Source: Bog-877 sp049518775
GTDB lineage: Bacteria > Chloroflexota > Dormibacteria > Aeolococcales > Bog-877
Direction of reading: 5' to 3'
Assembly: GCA_049518775.1 (NCBI GenBank)
Contig: JBEKRL010000034.1
Location: forward strand, 1-19,939
DNA: 19,939 bases
Positions 15,718 through 19,939 of the stretch are shown piece by piece. How positions within the stretch are numbered: position 1 is the stretch's first letter; each line of letters begins with the position of its first letter. Made by a program: the position numbers and the translations under genes. The notes beneath the pieces were generated by a model, which had not been told where the DNA came from, did no database searches, and saw only the letters and a program-made list of their open reading frames with translations.

Positions 15718-16674
15718 TCAGTCCGGAGCGGCTAGTCCCTGACCCCGCAGGATCACCCCGGTCTCGAAGAGCGGTTCCCGGTAGAAAGGCAGAGCCACAC
15801 TCCTGAGCTCCACCTGGCCTGCGGAGACGCAGCGCCCCACGTGCTCAGCTATCTCCCCCAGCGGCGCAAGCCAGACATCGCCTCTGGACTGGAGCGCTCG
15901 AACCATATCAAACCAGGCAAGTAGCCTAGCCGGCCGCCCGGAGAGTTCGGGATGCCACACGGTCGTCGTGAAGCCGCCGATCTCATAGGTCGCATCGATG
16001 ACGCTCATGAAGTAATCGATGGCTTGGGCAGGGGTTTTTGGCGACATCGCGTAGCCCGCGGTGGGAACGTGGGCGTAGTGGGGAGCATCACTCATGGTGA
16101 TATCGATCGGGAGTTCCAGGAGGGATCCTTCGTCAGCTGTGATGAGATAGGGGTTGTGATCGTTAGACAGCGAGGAATCGTAGACGAAACCCATCCTGGC
16201 TAAGTACGAGGCGGAGCGGCTCGAGAAGGCGGCGTAGGGAGCGCGCCACCCAAGTGGTGATCGCCCGGTGAACGCGCGAATGATGTCGACCCCTCGCTCC
16301 AGCCAATGGAGCTCAGCCTGCGGAGACTGTTCATTGGGAGGCTCGTGCATATACCCATGGTGGGCCACTTCGTGTCCAGCATCCCTGATCAGGGCACATG
16401 TGTCGGGATATCGCTCGATGCACCACCCACACACGAAGAAGGTCTGCCGGAGACCAAGCTCGGCCAGCGCATCCACTACGCTCTTGATGGCCACCTCTTC
16501 ATACCGCGACGACGAGAGCAACTCATATTCCTGAAACCCGGACGCCGGACGTTCCAGGTGCAGTGTTGTGTCGATGTCGATGTCCCAGCTGATGGAAACA
16601 GCACATTTCGCGCCGTGTGGCCAGGGTATGGTGCAGCGGAGTCCACCGCCGGCGGGCGGCTGTGTCGGTGACAT
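15718..16674 (-). CDS. NodB-family polysaccharide deacetylase / amidohydrolase
   Basis: Metal-dependent carbohydrate-esterase-4-type enzyme of 318 residues, close to the PuuE / peptidoglycan deacetylase HpPgdA branch. It removes acyl groups from amino sugars or opens cyclic amides. Motif 1 is SWDIDID (acidic residues 31-35). Motif 2 is HHGYMHE with metal ligands H106 and H110. Motif 3 is GWRAPYAAFS with R144. The late motif TVWHPELSGRPAR carries H241. No signal peptide is seen (the N-terminus is polar), so it is probably cytosolic, as PuuE-type enzymes are; this weakens a direct cell-wall role. Its ATG follows a near-consensus promoter. It is divergent from a lipoprotein-like gene and convergent with the GT87-like gene. 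Substrate unknown. Confidence 0.93.
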   Translation of the reverse strand: MSPTQPPAGGGLRCTIPWPHGAKCAVSISWDIDIDTTLHLERPASGFQEYELLSSSRYEEVAIKSVVDALAELGLRQTFFVCGWCIERYPDTCALIRDAGHEVAHHGYMHEPPNEQSPQAELHWLERGVDIIRAFTGRSPLGWRAPYAAFSSRSASYLARMGFVYDSSLSNDHNPYLITADEGSLLELPIDITMSDAPHYAHVPTAGYAMSPKTPAQAIDYFMSVIDATYEIGGFTTTVWHPELSGRPARLLAWFDMVRALQSRGDVWLAPLGEIAEHVGRCVSAGQVELRSVALPFYREPLFETGVILRGQGLAAPD

Positions 16675-16683
16675 GTGAACCTG

Positions 16684-16712
16684 ATGCTAGGAGACCGTTC
16701 AGCTGCTGTCAA
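16684..16712 (-). promoter_or_regulatory. Near-consensus sigma-70 promoter of the deacetylase
   Basis: On the minus strand a perfect -35 TTGACA (16712-16707) and a -10 TAGCAT (16689-16684) are separated by exactly 17 bp. The ATG at 16674 lies nine bases after the -10, so transcription would begin within two or three bases of it: a leaderless mRNA. This is the best promoter in the window. Confidence 0.75.
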
Positions 16713-16800
16713 GGCGGTCCGAGCCGGCGCGTGTGGCGCAGCAAATCTAGCCCGCTTGGTTCTTCGCCGATTCCGGTCAGCCGGGGAGACAGGAGGAGAG

Positions 16801-16875
16801 GTGCCCGCGGTGGCACGCCACGCCTGCGTGGGCGGAACCACCAGCTGGGTTGCTGCGTCATCATCGACACCATGA
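16801..16875 (+). CDS. Possible short upstream ORF coupled to the secreted protein
   Basis: A 24-codon ORF beginning MPAVARHACVGG follows a strong AGGAGGAG (16791-16798), though the spacing to its GTG is short. Its TGA overlaps the ATG of the next gene (ATGA at 16872-16875), which suggests translational coupling. No sequence family is recognised. It may be a leader peptide, or the purine-rich stretch may simply be coincidental. Confidence 0.25.
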   Translation: MPAVARHACVGGTTSWVAASSSTP

Positions 16876-17369
16876 GTTGGGAGTGGCTGGACGTCCGGCC
16901 CGCCATGGCAGGGGCCTCAGCCGGTCGCGGGTGGTGGCACGGGGTCCTGCTAGCTGGCCTGCTACTGGCTCGGGCCGGCTGCGAGGCGAGCCCGATCGGC
17001 TCGGCCCCTGCCACCATGCCGCGCGGCGACGGTGCGGTTGTGGGAGGCATCTATCCCTGCTCCCGCCCTCGCCTGGCCAAGAACCCTGGCTGTGTCGCCG
17101 GGATTGTGACCGTGCTGCGGGGCACCGCAGCTTCGGCCCCAGCATCGGGGGGGGGGGTCACCAGGGTAGTGCTGCCTACGGACAAGGTGGCATCCCGGAC
17201 ATTGGTCAGGCACCAGGGGTACTGGTTCGCGCTACCTCCGGGCCCCTACGTGGTGCTGGCCCGCTACGCAGGGCTCGCAGGAAGCGGCGGTATTGAGCCG
17301 TGGGTTCAGGTAGTCGTTCGCGTCGGCAAGGTGACGAAGCAGAGCATCATCGCCCGCAACTGCATATGA
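16872..17369 (+). CDS. Probable secreted protein or lipoprotein, carboxypeptidase-regulatory-like
   Basis: Unknown protein of 165 residues. A hydrophobic segment (WWHGVLLAGLLLARAGC) ends at C37 with Arg at the -3 position, so it resembles but does not fit a lipobox; a normal secretion signal is the alternative. After a short linker the sequence shows beta-rich features: GAVVGGIYPCSRPR, GCVAGIVTVLRG, GYWFALPPGPYVVLARY and PWVQVVVRVGK. This is the pattern of a small carboxypeptidase-regulatory-like (CnaB-type) domain, with a terminal NCI. The start is uncertain: ATG 16872 overlaps the stop of a short upstream ORF, and ATG 16905 is also possible. An 11-base G tract inside the gene makes it frameshift-prone. 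It is divergent from the deacetylase. Confidence 0.65.
   Translation: MSWEWLDVRPAMAGASAGRGWWHGVLLAGLLLARAGCEASPIGSAPATMPRGDGAVVGGIYPCSRPRLAKNPGCVAGIVTVLRGTAASAPASGGGVTRVVLPTDKVASRTLVRHQGYWFALPPGPYVVLARYAGLAGSGGIEPWVQVVVRVGKVTKQSIIARNCI
17147..17157 (+). repeat. G11 homopolymer tract inside a coding region
   Basis: Eleven consecutive G bases encode the Gly run in ...SGGGVTR of the putative lipoprotein. Loss or gain of one or two G bases would shift the frame halfway through the protein. It may be a phase-variation tract or an assembly or sequencing artefact. Confidence 0.9.
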
Positions 17370-17595
17370 CCGCGACGCACGACCACGCGCCCCAAGCTTT
17401 GGGCGGTCCCTAACGAAATCATTGGGGACTAGGCAGGCTGCCGCTGTGCACAAGCACCCGTTGAGGTAGCGTGGAGTCGCTCGGCGACGGTCACTGTCTG
17501 CATGTCGCTCGGGTGATGGCGCGGCTCGGCGGTGTCCAGGGGGCGAGCAATTCGATATCGTGTACGCACAGTCGCCCAGGCGGCATGCGGAAGCC

Positions 17596-17602
17596 GGAAG
17601 GA
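17596..17602 (+). promoter_or_regulatory. Ribosome binding site deciding the start at 17610
   Basis: GGAAGGA lies seven bases before the GTG at 17610, ideal spacing. The open frame continues upstream to 17532, but no such signal precedes the earlier start. A weak -10-like TATCGT is at 17556-17561. Confidence 0.6.
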
Positions 17603-17609
17603 CATCTTC

Positions 17610-17975
17610 GTGATCAAGGGCACCCTCATAGTGGAGAGCCACCGCGTAGGAGCGAACCTGGAGGACCTGAAGCTGACGATCCGCACGAGCAGCAGGTTCC
17701 AGGCCGTCGGCACCACGGCCGACCAGCCGCACATCTGGACCACCCTGGATTTCGAAGCCGACGAGGCCAACGCGGCGGAACTCGCGCAGGCATGCGCCGA
17801 TGCTCTCGATCAGCCCGGCTGGTATGTGAACTTCGAATCAGCTGCAGAGAGCTTCGTCGTGTTTCCGGGCCGGATCTTCCGCTACCCGCGAGGCGATCGG
17901 GCTGGCCGAGCCGAGGTCCAGGCTCATGGGCTGCAACTCGCCATCCCCGAGGCGCAACTGGACTGGACGGTGTGA
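17610..17975 (+). CDS. Conserved-looking small protein of unknown function
   Basis: Cytosolic-looking protein of 121 residues with no signal peptide or membrane span. The N-terminus MIKGTLIVESHRVGANLEDLKLTIR, the middle PHIWTTLDFEADEANAAELAQACADAL and the C-terminal blocks QPGWYVNFES, FVVFPGRIFRYPRGD and PEAQLDW read as a compact alpha/beta domain. The pattern resembles uncharacterised proteins of high-GC bacteria that I recall without a function, so I name none. The start is set by GGAAGGA seven bases before GTG 17610. The gene stands alone between the lipoprotein-like gene and the FAD enzyme, with about 200-240 nt free on each side. Confidence 0.75.
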   Translation: MIKGTLIVESHRVGANLEDLKLTIRTSSRFQAVGTTADQPHIWTTLDFEADEANAAELAQACADALDQPGWYVNFESAAESFVVFPGRIFRYPRGDRAGRAEVQAHGLQLAIPEAQLDWTV

Positions 17976-18025
17976 GCTAGGTAGACCGAGTCCCAAAGGG
18001 AATCCTGGTCGATGGGACCGTCTGC

Positions 18026-18085
18026 CCAAGCGGTAAGGTGCCCGGTCAGCCCCTCACTGAGCGTCTACGTCGACACCAAGCGGTA
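18026..18085 (+). repeat. 10-bp direct repeat at exactly 50-bp spacing
   Basis: CCAAGCGGTA occurs at 18026-18035 and 18076-18085, upstream of the FAD oxidoreductase. The 50-bp offset puts the copies nearly five helical turns apart, on the same face of the DNA. It could be a paired operator or a chance repeat. Confidence 0.4.
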
Positions 18086-18192
18086 GTGGCATCATGCCAG
18101 CAACGCCTGGCCCAAAGCCATGGCGGGCTCCATACTCGAGACCGTTCTCAGTCCCTTGAGCGGTCACCGGCGAGAAGGCAATTGACTCCGGC

Positions 18193-19680
18193 GTGAGCCA
18201 GGAATTCGACGCGGTCGTGGTGGGGAGCGGCCCCAACGGCTTGGCGGCGGCCGTGACCCTCGCGGCCGCCGGGCTCCGAGTCCTAGTGGTCGAGGGTGCC
18301 GATACAGCCGGAGGATGCTGTCGGACTGACCAGCTGACCGTCACCGGCTTCCGGCACGACCTTTGCTCCACCGCCCATCCCCTGGCCGCAGCATCCTCCT
18401 TCTTCCGGCGCTTCGACCTCGCCGGCCGCGGCGTCCGGCTGGTCCATCCCGAGGTGGTCTTCGCCCAGCCGTTGGATGGTGGGCGGGCCGGGATCACCTA
18501 CCGCTCGCTCGATCGCACGGCCTCCGAACTGGGGCCAGATGACAGGGCCTACCGCAAGGTCTTTTCCGGCCTAGTCCATGACTCGGACCAGATCGTCGAC
18601 TGGCTCTTCTCGGCTCAGCGGCGACCGCCCCGCCGTCCTGGCGTCCTTGTCGCCTTCGCCCTAGCCGGGCTCCGTCCCGCCACAGCTGTCGCCAGCCGTT
18701 TTGAAAGCGACGAGGCCCGCGCGCTTTTTGCCGGAGTGGCGGCCCACGCCATGCGCCCCCTCGAGAGCCCCCCCACGGCAGGAGTTGGCCTGCTCCTCAC
18801 TGCCCTGGCTCATTCGGTGGGCTGGCCGGTGGTCGAGGGCGGTAGCGCCCGCTTGGTGGACGCGTTGCTCGCCGCCCTCCACGCGGCGGGGGGGAAACTC
18901 CAGACGGGGTGGTGGGTGAAGTCGCTTAAGGACTTGCCCCCGGCCAGGGCGGTTCTCCTCGACATCTCGCCCCGGCAACTGCTGACCATCGCTGGCGACA
19001 GGCTGCCGCCCCGTTATCGGCGCGCCCTTCACCGCTACCGGTATGGGCCGGGGATCTGCAAGGTCGACTTCGCCCTCGCCGGTCCTGTCCCCTGGGCCAA
19101 TGAGGCCTGTCGCAGCGCTGGCACCTTGCACCTCGGGGGTAGCTTCGAGGAGATAGCCGCCAGCGAGCGCGAGGTCGCCGCCGGCCGCCATCCCGAGTCC
19201 CCCTACGTTCTCGCGGTGCAGCCCGGTGCCACCGACGCCTCCAGGGCACCAGCCGGCCAGGCGACCCTGTGGGCCTACACCCACGTGCCCGCAGGCTCCA
19301 GTCTCGACGTCAGTGACCGCATGGAAAGGCAGATCGAGCGCTTCGCCCCCGGCTTTCGCGAACGGGTCATGGCCAAGGCGGTGCGGACCGCCGTGGAGCA
19401 GGAGCGATACGACCCCAACTGCGTCGGTGGCGACATCGCCGGTGGGATCCAAGACCTCCGCCAGACGTTCGCCCGCCCCCTGGTCCGATGGGATCCCTAC
19501 CGGACCCCGGCCAAAGGGGTGTACCTGTGCTCTGCCTCGACGACCCCGGGGCCGGGAGTGCACGGCCGTTGCGGCGAGCTCGCAGCGCGCTCGGCCCTCC
19601 TGCACACCTTCTCGATCCGTGAGCAGCCTGACCTTGGGCTCAGGGGTAGGCTCTCAACTGCAGCGCTTGCCGCGGTGTGA
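18193..19680 (+). CDS. CrtI-like FAD-dependent oxidoreductase (phytoene desaturase superfamily)
   Basis: Flavoprotein of 495 residues resembling the phytoene dehydrogenase / PYROXD2 superfamily; it would oxidise or isomerise a lipophilic or polyene substrate. The N-terminal Rossmann motif VVVGSGPNGLAAAVTLA (8-24) ends at E34 (VVEGADTAGG), which binds FAD ribose, followed by GFRHDLCSTAHP. The C-terminus YLCSASTTPGPGVHGRCGELAARSALL is the second FAD-binding block typical of the family. GGDIAGGIQDLRQTFARP is another family stretch. The GTG start has GAGAAGG about 15 bases upstream, which is distant, so the start is moderately certain. Carotenoid neighbours such as crtB or crtE are absent, so a true carotenoid role is not supported by context. 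Confidence 0.9.
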   Translation: MSQEFDAVVVGSGPNGLAAAVTLAAAGLRVLVVEGADTAGGCCRTDQLTVTGFRHDLCSTAHPLAAASSFFRRFDLAGRGVRLVHPEVVFAQPLDGGRAGITYRSLDRTASELGPDDRAYRKVFSGLVHDSDQIVDWLFSAQRRPPRRPGVLVAFALAGLRPATAVASRFESDEARALFAGVAAHAMRPLESPPTAGVGLLLTALAHSVGWPVVEGGSARLVDALLAALHAAGGKLQTGWWVKSLKDLPPARAVLLDISPRQLLTIAGDRLPPRYRRALHRYRYGPGICKVDFALAGPVPWANEACRSAGTLHLGGSFEEIAASEREVAAGRHPESPYVLAVQPGATDASRAPAGQATLWAYTHVPAGSSLDVSDRMERQIERFAPGFRERVMAKAVRTAVEQERYDPNCVGGDIAGGIQDLRQTFARPLVRWDPYRTPAKGVYLCSASTTPGPGVHGRCGELAARSALLHTFSIREQPDLGLRGRLSTAALAAV

Positions 19681-19772
19681 CCACGCCGTAGCGGACCATC
19701 CGGTGGGAGGCAGCTCCCGGCGGTGACGATCTCAGCGGCAGGCACTCGTGGTGGGGTCAGCGCCATCAGCGG

Positions 19773-19815
19773 AGCGGGAGACGGGGCTCGAACCCGAGAC
19801 CTCCTGCTTGGGAAG
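19773..19815 (-). pseudogene. 3' half of tRNA-Gly(CCC), likely att-site scar
   Basis: Read on the minus strand from 19815, the sequence starts at the anticodon loop (TTCCCAA, anticodon CCC). It continues through the 3' anticodon stem (GCAGG), the T-arm with TTCGAGC, the 3' acceptor strand CTCCCGC and a T discriminator, as in tRNA-Gly. The expected 5' partners are missing: CCTGC is replaced by GGGAC, and no GCGGGAG acceptor strand is found in the bases where it should lie. A 49:65 T-T mismatch is also present. A lone 3' half starting at the anticodon loop is the usual residue of integrase-mediated insertion into a tRNA gene. CCA is not encoded. Confidence 0.7.
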
Positions 19816-19939
19816 TCCCTAAGCCCGAATCCACCGATGAGGTAGGCGTCCAGACGCAAAGACAGGCAACCAATCCAACTGGGACAATGGAATTGATCGA
19901 AACCAACGTCTCAGCAGGGGGTCACCTGTCAGGTGCAAG
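19816..19939. other. Lower-GC DNA beyond the tRNA fragment
   Basis: The last 124 bases are visibly poorer in G+C than the rest of the window. They contain no gene and end in a 13-bp inverted repeat, CACCTG-T-CAGGTG (19923-19935), that could be an operator. This fits the first bases of an integrated element whose body lies outside the window. Confidence 0.4.

Noticed and set aside
17385..17430. Possible terminator after the lipoprotein-like gene (CCCAA-GCT-TTGGG)
   Set aside because: The stem is only five pairs and is followed by a mixed sequence without a T-tract.
18024..18038. tRNA-Gln-like D-arm sequence (GCCCAAGCGGTAAGG)
   Set aside because: No matching acceptor, anticodon or T-arm follows, so a tRNA gene is not supported; the short match may be chance.
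18661..19605. 314-codon minus-strand frame over the FAD enzyme
   Set aside because: Gly/Ala/Arg-rich shadow of a well-supported oxidoreductase.

Overview
This is a GC-rich bacterial chromosomal window with 13 protein genes that I can support. They cover roughly three quarters of the sequence, which is a low coding density. Several genes start with GTG. In at least five places a TANNNT -10 hexamer lies 6-10 nt before the start codon, so leaderless mRNAs look common. These habits fit Actinomycetota or related high-GC soil lineages (Dormibacterota, Chloroflexota). No marker gene here fixes the phylum.

Layout. Left (345-4128, + strand): a PAS-GGDEF-EAL cyclic-di-GMP protein with a damaged EAL half, an MDR quinone oxidoreductase behind a possible Cys-containing leader peptide, and a small membrane protein. 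Convergent to these (4388-5629, - strand) is a family III CoA-transferase. A gene-free kilobase follows (5630-6652); it holds a promoter-like pair and a strongly folding segment. Next comes a two-gene ABC exporter operon (6653-10338) with classic asymmetric ATP sites. After a further 770 nt without a gene comes a two-gene operon of an oxalate-CoA-ligase-like AMP-forming enzyme and a ketopantoate-reductase-like enzyme (11108-13619). Then come a GT87-type polyprenol-sugar-dependent membrane glycosyltransferase (14066-15352) and a minus-strand NodB-family deacetylase with a near-consensus promoter (15718-16674). Divergent to the latter is a probable secreted protein or lipoprotein carrying an 11-G tract. 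A small conserved-looking protein of unknown function and a CrtI-like FAD oxidoreductase (18193-19680) follow.

The right edge carries the 3' half of a tRNA-Gly(CCC) gene (19773-19815, - strand) without its 5' half, followed by visibly less GC-rich DNA. This is the usual footprint of a site-specific integration, and its orientation puts the element to the right of the window.

The genes do not form one obvious pathway. Themes are envelope and glycan work (GT87 protein, deacetylase, lipoprotein, exporter) and CoA-ester chemistry (CoA-transferase, acyl-CoA ligase, KPR-like reductase). No CRISPR array, rRNA, transposase or integrase gene, or recognisable defence system is seen. The best leads for something undescribed are the structured RNA at 6122-6214, the Cys leader peptide before the oxidoreductase, the G11 contingency-like tract, and the tRNA scar.
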